From: Lachnospiraceae bacterium
Lineage (GTDB): Bacteria > Bacillota > Clostridia > Lachnospirales > Lachnospiraceae
Direction of reading: 5' to 3'
Length of the DNA stretch: 64,000 nucleotides
NCBI GenBank assembly: GCA_017427685.1
Contig: JAFRSH010000036.1
Coordinates: 90,319-154,318 of the forward strand
The notes beneath the pieces were generated by a model. That model was given only the letters and a program-made list of their open reading frames with translations, searched no databases and had not been told where the DNA came from. Below, one piece after another: positions 8,901 through 16,953 of the stretch. The translations under genes and the position numbers were made by a program. The stretch's first letter is position 1; each line of letters begins with the position of its first letter.

Positions 8901-9824
8901 ATGACCGGAATCAAGATTCTTTCGACAGGCAGCTGCGTACCCAGACGTGTTATGACAAACGACGACCTTGCGCAGATCGTTGAAACAAGCGATGAATGGA
9001 TCCAGAAGCGTACCGGCATGAGCGAGAGGCATTATGTCGGAGAAGGCGAGGACATGACCTATCTTTCGGAGATGGCCGCTCGCGAGGCGATCGAGCGCTC
9101 GGGGATCGACAAATCCGATATCGGCGTGATCATTGTGAGCACCGTTTCGGGTGAGTATTATTCTCCTTCGACGGCGTGCCTCTTACAGAGCAGGCTCGGA
9201 CTTGTTCACGACCTCGTTGCTCTCGATGTGAGCGCGGGTTGTTCGGGATTTATCTTCGGACTTGAGACCATCAGAGCGCTTATGCTGGCAAGGAACGCTA
9301 AAGCCGGCCTTATCGTCGGTGCCGAAGTGCTCTCGAAGAAGCTTGACATGACCGACAGGACCACATGCGTACTCTTCGGAGACGGTGCGGCCGCTGCTGT
9401 TGTGGCTCTTGACGAGAGACCCTATTTCTCGGAGATAGGCGTTGACGGAGACGAAGAGATGATCAACATCAAGGTTTCGGACGGACATATCCACATGGAC
9501 GGCCAGGGAACCTACAAGTTCGCCGTAAAGACTGTTCCGGAAGTTATAGAAAAGGTTGTGGAAAAGGCCGGACTCACGTATGATGATATTGACCATTACG
9601 TGCTCCATCAGGCGAACCTGCGCATCATCGAGTCGATCGCGAAGAAGGTGAACCAGCCCATGGAGAAGTTCGTGGTCAACATCGAGAAGTACGGCAATAC
9701 ATCCGCGGCAAGCGTCGGACTGGCGCTTGACGAAGCGTACAAGACCAACCGCATCAAAGAAGGCGACAGGACGCTGCTGTGTGCATTTGGCGCCGGACGT
9801 ACGTGGGGTACTGTAATAATCTAA
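8901..9824 (+). CDS. fabH: Beta-ketoacyl-ACP synthase III
   Basis: FabH starts fatty-acid synthesis by condensing acetyl-CoA (or a branched acyl-CoA) with malonyl-ACP. The catalytic triad is visible: C114 in SAGCSGFIFG, H236 in VLHQANLRI and N266 in YGNTSAAS. The length of 307 is slightly below the usual 315-330 but no motif is missing. It follows acpP by 30 bases with an AGAGAGGAG site. A long palindromic element separates it from fabK, which could affect the level of downstream transcript. Confidence 0.96.
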   Translation: MTGIKILSTGSCVPRRVMTNDDLAQIVETSDEWIQKRTGMSERHYVGEGEDMTYLSEMAAREAIERSGIDKSDIGVIIVSTVSGEYYSPSTACLLQSRLGLVHDLVALDVSAGCSGFIFGLETIRALMLARNAKAGLIVGAEVLSKKLDMTDRTTCVLFGDGAAAAVVALDERPYFSEIGVDGDEEMINIKVSDGHIHMDGQGTYKFAVKTVPEVIEKVVEKAGLTYDDIDHYVLHQANLRIIESIAKKVNQPMEKFVVNIEKYGNTSAASVGLALDEAYKTNRIKEGDRTLLCAFGAGRTWGTVII

Positions 9825-9847
9825 TGTGTTTTATACGTGAAATAGTA

Positions 9848-9991
9848 AATGCGTCTCCGCGCCGAAATGTTCTCCGAAAACCATATGGAGCGTCGGTACT
9901 TAGCGACCGTCTTAGGGTCGCTTACGTACCGTTACGCGGAATCTGGAGCGGAAGCGTTTTTCGGAGAATGTTTCGTGCAGGAGACGCCATT
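9848..9991. repeat. Palindromic element, copy 1
   Basis: A 144-bp imperfect palindrome lies between fabH and fabK. The outer arms include GCGTCTCC against GGAGACGC and GTTCTCCGAAAA against TTTTTCGGAGAATG. The inner hairpin runs GGTACTTAGCGACC to GGTCGCTTACGTACC. The inner core recurs at about 26153-26200 with a paired change (GACC/GGTC there becoming GGC/GCC), and the outer arms of the two copies differ but are each self-complementary. No protein is encoded. It may be a mobile palindrome or a structured transcript element. Confidence 0.75.
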
Positions 9992-10015
9992 AAGTAATAT
10001 AAAAGGAAACATATA

Positions 10016-10948
10016 ATGCTTATAAACGAGTTAACGGGTACACAGTACCCCATCATACAGGGCGGTATGGCAAATATCGCAACAGGCGCCTTCGCAGCAG
10101 CCGTTTCAAATGCGGGAGCCCTCGGGCTCGTCGCTTCGGGCGGCATGAATGCGGAGGCTCTCTGTAAGGAGATAAGGATCTGCAAGAGTCTCACCGACAA
10201 GCCTTTCGGTGTGAACCTCATGCTCCTCAACCCCGACGTTGACAACATCGCGCAGATGCTCGTCGAGGAGAAAGTAACGTTTATAACCACGGGCGCGGGT
10301 AACCCGGCCAAGTACATGGCAGCGTGGAAGTCGATCGGCGCGAAGGTGTTCCCTGTGGTCGCTTCGGTGGCACTTGCAAGGATCGCCGAGAGATCGGGAG
10401 CTGACGCAGTAATAGCTGAAGGCGGCGAGTCCGGCGGACATGTCGGCGACATGACGACCATGACGCTTCTGCCCCAGGTGGTTGACGCGGTGAATATCCC
10501 CGTTATCGGTGCGGGCGGTATCGCGGACGGCAGACAGATGGCAGCGGCGATGCTTCTCGGAGCAAGCGGCGTGCAGATCGGAACATGCCTCCTCGTTTCG
10601 GAGGAGTGCCCGATCCATGACAACTACAAGCAGGCTCTCATTAAGGCCAAGGACAATTCCACCACGGTTACGGGTCGAAGTCAGGGTGCACCCGTGCGTA
10701 TCATCAAGAACGAGATGGCGCGCGAGTACCTGAAGCTTGAGGCATCGGGTGCCGACAGGGAAGAGCTCGAGAAGATAACGCTCGGCGGACTGAGGCGCGC
10801 AGTGCTCGACGGCGACATGATCAGAGGCTCCGTTATGGCGGGCCAGGTCTGCGGTCAGCTCAAGGAAGTAAGTCCGGTTGCAGATATATTAAAAAATTTG
10901 TATAATGGAGCGGTGGAAATTTTAGGCCGCGCACAAAATCTCCTTTAA
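10016..10948 (+). CDS. fabK: Enoyl-ACP reductase II, flavoprotein
   Basis: FabK reduces the enoyl-ACP double bond with NAD(P)H and bound FMN, the last step of each elongation cycle. It belongs to the nitronate-monooxygenase-like TIM-barrel family; the motif AEGGESGGHVG contains H142, matching the conserved histidine of pneumococcal FabK, and IIQGGMANIATG and GAGGIADGRQMAAA fit the barrel core. Being inside the fab operon separates it from nitronate monooxygenases. No FabI is present in the window. The 310-residue length is normal. Confidence 0.94.
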   Translation: MLINELTGTQYPIIQGGMANIATGAFAAAVSNAGALGLVASGGMNAEALCKEIRICKSLTDKPFGVNLMLLNPDVDNIAQMLVEEKVTFITTGAGNPAKYMAAWKSIGAKVFPVVASVALARIAERSGADAVIAEGGESGGHVGDMTTMTLLPQVVDAVNIPVIGAGGIADGRQMAAAMLLGASGVQIGTCLLVSEECPIHDNYKQALIKAKDNSTTVTGRSQGAPVRIIKNEMAREYLKLEASGADREELEKITLGGLRRAVLDGDMIRGSVMAGQVCGQLKEVSPVADILKNLYNGAVEILGRAQNLL

Positions 10949-10960
10949 GGGGTATCGTTT

Positions 10961-11911
10961 ATGAAGATAGGATTTGTTTATGCCGGCCAGGGAGCTCAGC
11001 GCGTCGGCATGGGACAGGATTTTTACAACGAGTCCGAAGTGTTCCGCACTTCGCTTGACGCGGTGGCAGAGTCTCTTAAGGGAGACCTCGGACTTGACAT
11101 TAAAGACCTCAGTTTTAACGGTCCGCTCGAGAAGCTTTCTCTCACAGCGTACACGCAGCCCGCGATGGTCGCATTCGCCGTGGGAGTGACGAAGGTGCTC
11201 GCTGCGGAGGGGATCACCCCCGAGTACGCTCTCGGCCTCAGCCTCGGCGAATACTCGGCGCTTTTTGCGGCAGGGATCCTCTCGGAAGAGGACGTGGTTA
11301 AGCTCGTGGCCAAGCGTGGCGCATTCATGACCCGCGCGGCAGAGGGACTTTCGGTCGGTATGGCTGCAGTGCTCGGAGTCGAGCGCGGCGTGATCGAGGA
11401 TTGCTGTGCGAAGGCAGCAGGCGAGACAGGCAAGGTGGTTTCACCCGCCAACTACAACTGCCCCGGTCAGATCGTCATCTCGGGCGACAAAGAGGGCGTC
11501 GACAGGGCGACCGAGCTTCTTAAGGAAGCCGGAGCCAAAAGGATCGTTCCGCTCAATGTCAGCGGTCCGTTCCATACAGCGCTTATGAAGCCCGCCGGAG
11601 ATCTCCTTGCAGAGGAGATGAAGAATGTAGAGTTCAAAGAGGGGAACCTCGAGGTTGTATATAACGCGATCGGAAGAGCGAAGAACGCCGGCGAGTCCGT
11701 TCCGCAGCTTCTCGAGAAGCAGGTACAGTCGCCCGTTTACCTTGAGGATTCGATCAGGTTTATGGCGCAGCAGGGAGTCGACACTTTCGTGGAGATAGGT
11801 CCCGGCAAGGTCATAAGCGGATTTGTTAAGAAGACACTCAGTGATGTTAAGATCCTCTCGATCGATACGTACGAGGATCTGAAGAACGTGACAGCGGAGC
11901 TTGGTAAGTGA
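10961..11911 (+). CDS. fabD: Malonyl-CoA:ACP transacylase
   Basis: FabD moves malonyl groups from CoA to ACP. The nucleophile is S94 in GLSLGEYSAL and the partner histidine is H205 in VSGPFHTALM; the N-terminal FVYAGQGAQ loop is also typical. It begins 12 bases after fabK, preceded by TAAGGGGTATCG, so the genes are co-transcribed. The 316-residue length matches the family. Confidence 0.96.
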   Translation: MKIGFVYAGQGAQRVGMGQDFYNESEVFRTSLDAVAESLKGDLGLDIKDLSFNGPLEKLSLTAYTQPAMVAFAVGVTKVLAAEGITPEYALGLSLGEYSALFAAGILSEEDVVKLVAKRGAFMTRAAEGLSVGMAAVLGVERGVIEDCCAKAAGETGKVVSPANYNCPGQIVISGDKEGVDRATELLKEAGAKRIVPLNVSGPFHTALMKPAGDLLAEEMKNVEFKEGNLEVVYNAIGRAKNAGESVPQLLEKQVQSPVYLEDSIRFMAQQGVDTFVEIGPGKVISGFVKKTLSDVKILSIDTYEDLKNVTAELGK

Positions 11912-11947
11912 CCCGGCACCGTTCGACACAGGAAAAGTGAGGAAGAA

Positions 11948-12673
11948 ATGAGCGTAGCTTTGGTTACCGGAGGAGGCAGAGGGATCGGTCGCGTTATCGC
12001 GCAGACTCTCGCCGAGAAAGGATTTGATGTCGCAGTTTGCTATGCGGGCAACGAAGCGGCAGCGAGGGAAAGCGTCGCAGCCTGCGAAGCAGCGGGTGTG
12101 AAGGCGATCTGTGTGAAGGCTGACGTGAGCCGGCAGGAGGATGTCGACAACATGTTTGCGGCTGTCAAAGAGCAGCTCGGAGCGGTCGACGTGCTCGTCA
12201 ACAACGCGGGCATCACGCGCGACAACCTTATGATCCGTATGTCTCTCGACGATTATGAGGCAGTCCTTGACACCAACCTCAAGGGCGCGTTCCTTTGCAC
12301 GAAGACAGCGATCAAAGATATGATGAAGAGCCGTAAGGGCAAGATCATAAACATTACATCGATCGTCGGTATCACGGGTAATGCCGGACAGACAAACTAT
12401 GCAGCCAGCAAAGCGGGTCTTATCGGACTCACGAAGTCCGTGGCACGCGAGTACGGCGTCAAGGGGATCTGTGTCAACGCGGTTGCACCCGGATTTATAG
12501 AGACAGAGATGACGGAAGTCCTTCCCGAAGCAGTTAAGAACGAGTACCTCTCGCGCATCCCTTTGAAGCGTTTCGGAGATCCTAAGGACGTTGCGAACGT
12601 CGTGGCTTTCCTTGCGAGCGAAGGTGCGGATTATGTCACGGGACAGGTGATCGAGGTCACCGGGGGAATGTGA
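11948..12673 (+). CDS. fabG: 3-oxoacyl-ACP reductase
   Basis: FabG is a short-chain dehydrogenase that reduces 3-ketoacyl-ACP with NADPH. The cofactor loop TGGGRGIG spans residues 7-14, NNAG is near residue 85, and the catalytic residues are S138, Y151 and K155 (YAASK). The C-terminal TGQVIEVTGGM is typical of FabG. It lies between fabD and fabF with an AGGAAGA site. Length 241 is normal. Confidence 0.95.
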   Translation: MSVALVTGGGRGIGRVIAQTLAEKGFDVAVCYAGNEAAARESVAACEAAGVKAICVKADVSRQEDVDNMFAAVKEQLGAVDVLVNNAGITRDNLMIRMSLDDYEAVLDTNLKGAFLCTKTAIKDMMKSRKGKIINITSIVGITGNAGQTNYAASKAGLIGLTKSVAREYGVKGICVNAVAPGFIETEMTEVLPEAVKNEYLSRIPLKRFGDPKDVANVVAFLASEGADYVTGQVIEVTGGM

Positions 12674-12718
12674 CCGTTATCATTCGGAGAAGGATTAAAT
12701 CCAAAGGAGATTCTGTAA

Positions 12719-13951
12719 ATGAGAAGAGTAGTTATTACGGGTATGGGAACCGTGAATCCGCTTGCGAACAACGTGGCGGACACATGGGAGAGCGTTAAGG
12801 CCGGCAAGTGCGGCATCGCCCCCATAACCAGATTTGATACAACAGAATTCAAGGTTAAGCTTGCAGCCGAGGTCAAGGACCTCGACAGAGTTGAGATCCT
12901 CGGAGTCAAAGAAGCAAAGAGAATGGACCTCTACTGCCAGTACGCTTGCATCGCTGCCATGGAAGCAGCACGTGACTGCGGACTTGAATTCCCTCCCAAA
13001 GATGCGGACCGTTGCGGATGTATCATTTCATCCGGTATCGGCGGACTTTCGACGATCGTTGACGAGGAATGCAAGGGCGGCGAGAGAGGCTACAAGTTCA
13101 TCTCTCCCTACTTTATCCCCATGGCCATCAGCAACATGGCGGCAGGTCAGATCGCTATCCAGTACGGACTTAAGGGCATCTGCACGGCAGTCGTAACGGC
13201 TTGCGCAGGCTCGAACAACGCCATCGGAGAAGCGTTCCACAGGATCCGCTACGGTCATGAAGACCTCATGCTCTGCGGCGGTGCCGAGAGCGTGGTACTT
13301 CCCCTTGCGGTAGCGGGCTTCCAGTCCATGAAGGCACTCAGCACAAGCGAGGACCCGAACCGTGCGTCGATCCCGTTCGACAAGGAGCGCGGAGGCTTCG
13401 TTATGGGCGAAGGCGCTGGAGTACTTGTTATCGAAGAGCTTGAGCACGCGCTTGCGCGCGGTGCCAAGATCTACGCCGAGATCATCGGTTACGGCACGAA
13501 CTGCGACGCGCATCACATCACGGCACCCGCACCCGACGGTGAAGGCGGAGCCAAGTGTATGGAGCTTGCGATCAAGGACGCAGGTATCGAGAAAGAAGAA
13601 GTTGACTACATAAACGCTCACGGAACAGGCACTTCGCTCAACGATTCGGGCGAGACACGTGCGATCAGGAGAGCCTTCGGCGATCATGCCGACAAGCTTA
13701 TGGTAAGCTCGACCAAGTCGATGACCGGTCACCTCCTCGGTGCAGCAGGTGCGATCGAGGCGATCATCACATCGCTCGCGCTCAGGGACAGCTTCGTTCC
13801 TCCGACCATCAACTACAAAGAGCCCGATCCCGAATGCGACCTCGACATCGTACCCAACAAGGGACGTGAGCGCGAGATCAACGTTGCGCTTTCGAACGCG
13901 CTCGGTTTCGGCGGCCACAACGCGAGTGTGGTATTTAAAAAGTACAAATAA
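12719..13951 (+). CDS. fabF: 3-oxoacyl-ACP synthase II
   Basis: FabF elongates acyl-ACP by condensation with malonyl-ACP. The catalytic residues are C162 (TACAGSNNAIG), H301 (AHGTGTSLND) and H338 (SMTGHLLGAAG). The 410-residue length fits. AAAGGAG precedes the ATG. As no FabB homologue is seen here, this is probably the main elongating synthase of the operon. Confidence 0.95.
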   Translation: MRRVVITGMGTVNPLANNVADTWESVKAGKCGIAPITRFDTTEFKVKLAAEVKDLDRVEILGVKEAKRMDLYCQYACIAAMEAARDCGLEFPPKDADRCGCIISSGIGGLSTIVDEECKGGERGYKFISPYFIPMAISNMAAGQIAIQYGLKGICTAVVTACAGSNNAIGEAFHRIRYGHEDLMLCGGAESVVLPLAVAGFQSMKALSTSEDPNRASIPFDKERGGFVMGEGAGVLVIEELEHALARGAKIYAEIIGYGTNCDAHHITAPAPDGEGGAKCMELAIKDAGIEKEEVDYINAHGTGTSLNDSGETRAIRRAFGDHADKLMVSSTKSMTGHLLGAAGAIEAIITSLALRDSFVPPTINYKEPDPECDLDIVPNKGREREINVALSNALGFGGHNASVVFKKYK

Positions 13952-14000
13952 ACCGGACATATAAGACGGATGGGAAATAAAATAATAAGGGAGCTTTAAA

Positions 14001-14429
14001 ATGACTTTAGATTCGGTACAGATACAGGAGATCCTGCCTCACAGATATCCTTTTCTTATGGTGGATAAGATCACGGAGTGTGAGCCGGGAGTAGCAGCAA
14101 AGGGTGTTAAGTGCGTTACCGCGAACGAAATGCAGTTCCTCGGACACTTCCCCGGACATCCCGTGATGCCGGGAGTGCTCATCATCGAAGCACTTGCACA
14201 GGTCGGAGCGGTCGTACTCCTCACACAGCCCGAGAACAAGGGCAAGATCGCATATTTCGGCGGGATCAGGAACGCTAGATTCAGGAAACAGGTCGTGCCG
14301 GGTGACGTACTCGAGCTTGACTGCAAGATCACAGCCATCAAAGGACCCATGGGCCGCGGCGAGGCGGTTGCTACCGTCGACGGACAGGTTGCGGTAAAAG
14401 CGGAATTTTCGTTCGCACTGGGAGATTGA
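14001..14429 (+). CDS. fabZ: 3-hydroxyacyl-ACP dehydratase
   Basis: FabZ removes water from 3-hydroxyacyl-ACP. The hot-dog fold motif [20 protein letters not shown] holds H49 and E63, the catalytic pair at the standard positions. The N-terminal [12 protein letters not shown] is also characteristic. The gene closes the enzyme part of the operon. The accB, accC, accD and accA genes that surround fabZ in streptococci are absent here, so malonyl-CoA must come from a locus elsewhere. Confidence 0.95.
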   Translation: MTLDSVQIQEILPHRYPFLMVDKITECEPGVAAKGVKCVTANEMQFLGHFPGHPVMPGVLIIEALAQVGAVVLLTQPENKGKIAYFGGIRNARFRKQVVPGDVLELDCKITAIKGPMGRGEAVATVDGQVAVKAEFSFALGD

Positions 14430-14496
14430 AATCCTTCGCGGGAAAATGATAATATACAGATTGTATGATAGGAACTTATGAGAAGGGAGTATTGCT

Positions 14497-14952
14497 ATGC
14501 TCGAAAAATCATTACTTGATGTTCACACCAAACTCAAGATCCATTTTTATCAGGAGATGTTCAAACGTCTCAACAGCCGCGAGACTTCTCTGTCGACGGT
14601 GGAAACCTTCTGCGTTGAGGTGATCCATGCTCTCGGAGAGCCCACGATCGCTCAGTTTTCCAAGTTCATCAACGTTTCGTCTCCGAACGCGACGTACAAG
14701 GTGAACAGCCTTATCAAGAAGGGCTACATCGAAAGGATCAGGTCTACGACCGACAAGCGTGAGTACCATCTGCGCGTCACCGACAAGTTCCGTAACTACT
14801 ACGCACTCTCCAGTGACTACGTGGACGAGGTAGTCCGTCGCGCACGTGAACGCTTCGAGCCGAAGACCGTGGAAGAGCTCGACACCTTCCTTTCGATCAT
14901 GTCGGAAGAGCTCATGAGCGACGTTCCGATCAATACAAGCTATGACGAGTAA
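14497..14952 (+). CDS. MarR-family regulator, FabT-like
   Basis: This 151-residue protein has a MarR winged helix (ALGEPTIAQFSKFINVSSPNATYKV as a helix-turn-helix, then wing residues RSTTDKREYHLRVT near 85-95). It sits at the end of the fatty-acid operon, the position expected for a FabT-type repressor that senses acyl-ACP. FabT genes usually stand at the front of the operon in lactic acid bacteria, so the position differs. A palindrome over the acpP promoter is a candidate target. The role is inferred from position and family. Confidence 0.8.
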   Translation: MLEKSLLDVHTKLKIHFYQEMFKRLNSRETSLSTVETFCVEVIHALGEPTIAQFSKFINVSSPNATYKVNSLIKKGYIERIRSTTDKREYHLRVTDKFRNYYALSSDYVDEVVRRARERFEPKTVEELDTFLSIMSEELMSDVPINTSYDE

Positions 14953-14958
14953 AACTAT

Positions 14959-14986
14959 GAAGACTCCGTAAGGGGTCTTCTTCTTT
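14959..14986 (+). terminator. Terminator of the fatty-acid operon
   Basis: GAAGACTCC pairs with GGGGTCTTC around GTAA, and TTCTTT follows. It ends the operon seven bases after the marR stop. Confidence 0.85.
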
Positions 14987-15012
14987 ACATAGGAAAATTC
15001 TTGTGCTACAAT
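14984..15012 (+). promoter_or_regulatory. Promoter of the PPi-phosphofructokinase gene
   Basis: TTTACA at 14984 and TACAAT at 15007 are 17 bases apart. Transcription would begin near 15019, leaving a leader of about 47 bases before the ATG at 15066. Confidence 0.7.
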
Positions 15013-15065
15013 ACTCCGCGAATGTTATTTCAAACCTAATAAATTCACATAGAAGGAGTACCATC

Positions 15066-16724
15066 ATGAATCTTTCACCACTTCAGAAAGCTCGCTACGC
15101 ATACGCTCCCAAGCTTCCCGGAATGCTTCGCGCAGGTATCGCGAACATCACCGTCAGTGAAGGCAAGGAAACAAACAGCGTTGCTGATTGCGACAAGATC
15201 AAGGCAATGTTCCCCAACACCTACGGCAAGAAGGAGATCACCTTCGTTAAGGGCAGCAACAACGCTCCCGCCAAGAAGCAGGTAGTAGGTGTTATCCTTT
15301 CGGGCGGACAGGCACCCGGCGGACACAACGTAGTTTGCGGTCTTTACGATGCTCTTAAGGCTGCCGACAAGAACAACGTTCTTCTCGGATTCAAGGGCGG
15401 CCCCAGCGGTCTCCTTGAGGACAGCTACATCGAGTTCACAGACGATTACATCGATCAGTTCAGGAACACCGGCGGTTTCGATATCATCGGTTCCGGCAGA
15501 ACAAAGCTTGAGACAACAGAGCAGTTTGCTGTTGCTTCGGAAGTTTGCAAGAAGCACGGCATCACAGCTATCGTTATCATCGGCGGTGACGATTCCAACA
15601 CAAACGCAGCCGTTCTCGCAGAGTACATGGCAGCCAACAACACAGGCGTTCAGGTTATCGGTTGCCCCAAGACCATCGACGGTGACTTAAAGAACGAGGA
15701 CATCGAGGCTTCGTTCGGTTTCGATACAGCTACAAAGACATACAGCGAGCTCATCGGTAACATCGAGAGAGATGCCAACTCCGCTAAGAAGTACTGGCAC
15801 TTCATCAAGGTTATGGGTCGTTCGGCTTCTCACGTTGCACTTGAGTGCGCACTTGAGACACAGCCCAACATCTGCCTTATCGGTGAGGAAGTTGCAGCCA
15901 AGAAGATGAGCCTTTCACAGATCGCCGACATCATCGCTGATTCGGTTGAGAAGAGAGCAGCTAACGGCAACAACTTCGGTGTAGCTATCATCCCCGAGGG
16001 TATCGTAGAGTTCGTTCCCGAGTTCTCAAAGCTCATTGCTGAGATCAACGAGCTCCTTGCAGGCGAGAAGACAGCACAGTTCAACGCTCTTCCCGACTGG
16101 GCTTCCAAGTATGATTTCATCAAGAAGGGTCTCTCGGCAGAGTCCTTCGCAGTATTTGATATCCTTCCCGAGGAGATCGGCAAGCAGCTCTTCCTCGAGA
16201 GAGATCCTCACGGCAACGTACAGGTTTCCCTCATCGAGTCCGAGAAGCTCTTCGCTCTTCTTGTTGCAGACAAGCTCGCAGCAAGGAAGGCAGCCGGCAC
16301 CTACAAGGGCAAGTTCGCTACACAGCATCACTTCTTCGGTTACGAAGGAAGATGCGCATTCCCTTCGAACTTCGATTCGGATTACTGCTACTCGCTCGGA
16401 TACAACGCATTCATGCTCATCTCTTACGGCTACAACGGCTACCTCTCGAAGGTTTCCAACATCAGCAAGCCTGCTGATCAGTGGGTTGCAGGCGGTATGC
16501 CCATCACAAAGATGATGAACATGGAGCGCAGAAACGGTGCTGACAAGCCCGTTATCAGAAAGGCTCTCGTTGAGCTTGACGGCAAGCCCTTCAAGTATTT
16601 CGAGGCACACAGAAACGAGTGGGCTGTTGAGACAGCATTCACATATCCCGGTGCTATCCAGTACTACGGACCTGCTGAGGTTTGTGACATCACAACCAGA
16701 ACCCTTGCTCTTGAGAAGGGCTGA
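15066..16724 (+). CDS. pfp: Pyrophosphate-dependent 6-phosphofructokinase
   Basis: The 552-residue enzyme phosphorylates fructose 6-phosphate reversibly with pyrophosphate. [10 protein letters not shown] (from residue 173) has the aspartate that marks PPi-dependent forms, and [10 protein letters not shown] (from 201) supplies the lysine and catalytic aspartate. The long-type length matches the plant-like/clostridial group. The start at 15066 is chosen because AGAAGGAG precedes it and a good promoter lies just upstream. Codon use is strongly biased (mostly GTT, ATC, AAG), suggesting high expression and a main glycolytic role. Confidence 0.95.
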   Translation: MNLSPLQKARYAYAPKLPGMLRAGIANITVSEGKETNSVADCDKIKAMFPNTYGKKEITFVKGSNNAPAKKQVVGVILSGGQAPGGHNVVCGLYDALKAADKNNVLLGFKGGPSGLLEDSYIEFTDDYIDQFRNTGGFDIIGSGRTKLETTEQFAVASEVCKKHGITAIVIIGGDDSNTNAAVLAEYMAANNTGVQVIGCPKTIDGDLKNEDIEASFGFDTATKTYSELIGNIERDANSAKKYWHFIKVMGRSASHVALECALETQPNICLIGEEVAAKKMSLSQIADIIADSVEKRAANGNNFGVAIIPEGIVEFVPEFSKLIAEINELLAGEKTAQFNALPDWASKYDFIKKGLSAESFAVFDILPEEIGKQLFLERDPHGNVQVSLIESEKLFALLVADKLAARKAAGTYKGKFATQHHFFGYEGRCAFPSNFDSDYCYSLGYNAFMLISYGYNGYLSKVSNISKPADQWVAGGMPITKMMNMERRNGADKPVIRKALVELDGKPFKYFEAHRNEWAVETAFTYPGAIQYYGPAEVCDITTRTLALEKG

Positions 16725-16767
16725 TATCAGAGGCTAAAGTTACGCCTGACCACATAGGCGTTGATGA

Positions 16768-16791
16768 GGGCACCCCGCGCGGGTGCCCTTT
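16768..16791 (+). terminator. Terminator after pfp
   Basis: GGGCACCC and GGGTGCCC form an 8-bp stem around CGCGC, followed by TTT. Confidence 0.85.
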
Positions 16792-16828
16792 AACGTTTAT
16801 GTGGGACGCCCGGGGGTATCCTCATCTC

Positions 16829-16857
16829 TTGAATGAAAGTGATGATTATGTTATCAT
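16829..16857 (+). promoter_or_regulatory. Promoter of the hybrid kinase gene
   Basis: TTGAAT at 16829 and TATCAT at 16852 are 17 bases apart, about 97 bases before the kinase start. Confidence 0.5.
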
Positions 16858-16953
16858 CTAGTGGTGAGAAAAGCCTAAAACAGGGCATTTCATAAATGCT
16901 TGTTTATGATGATCCGTGAACCCGGAGGAGAGTTCGCGGTTAAGGAGGCACAG

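Noticed and set aside
13028..13960. Long minus-strand open frame opposite fabF
   Set aside because: It mirrors a well-defined fabF gene on the plus strand, has no ribosome site or recognisable domain, and follows from the codon bias of the real gene. The same holds for 30840-31745 and 40285-41307.
15003..15065. Upstream in-frame start for the PPi-phosphofructokinase
   Set aside because: It would overlap the promoter -10 box, and the ATG at 15066 has the strong AGAAGGAG site.
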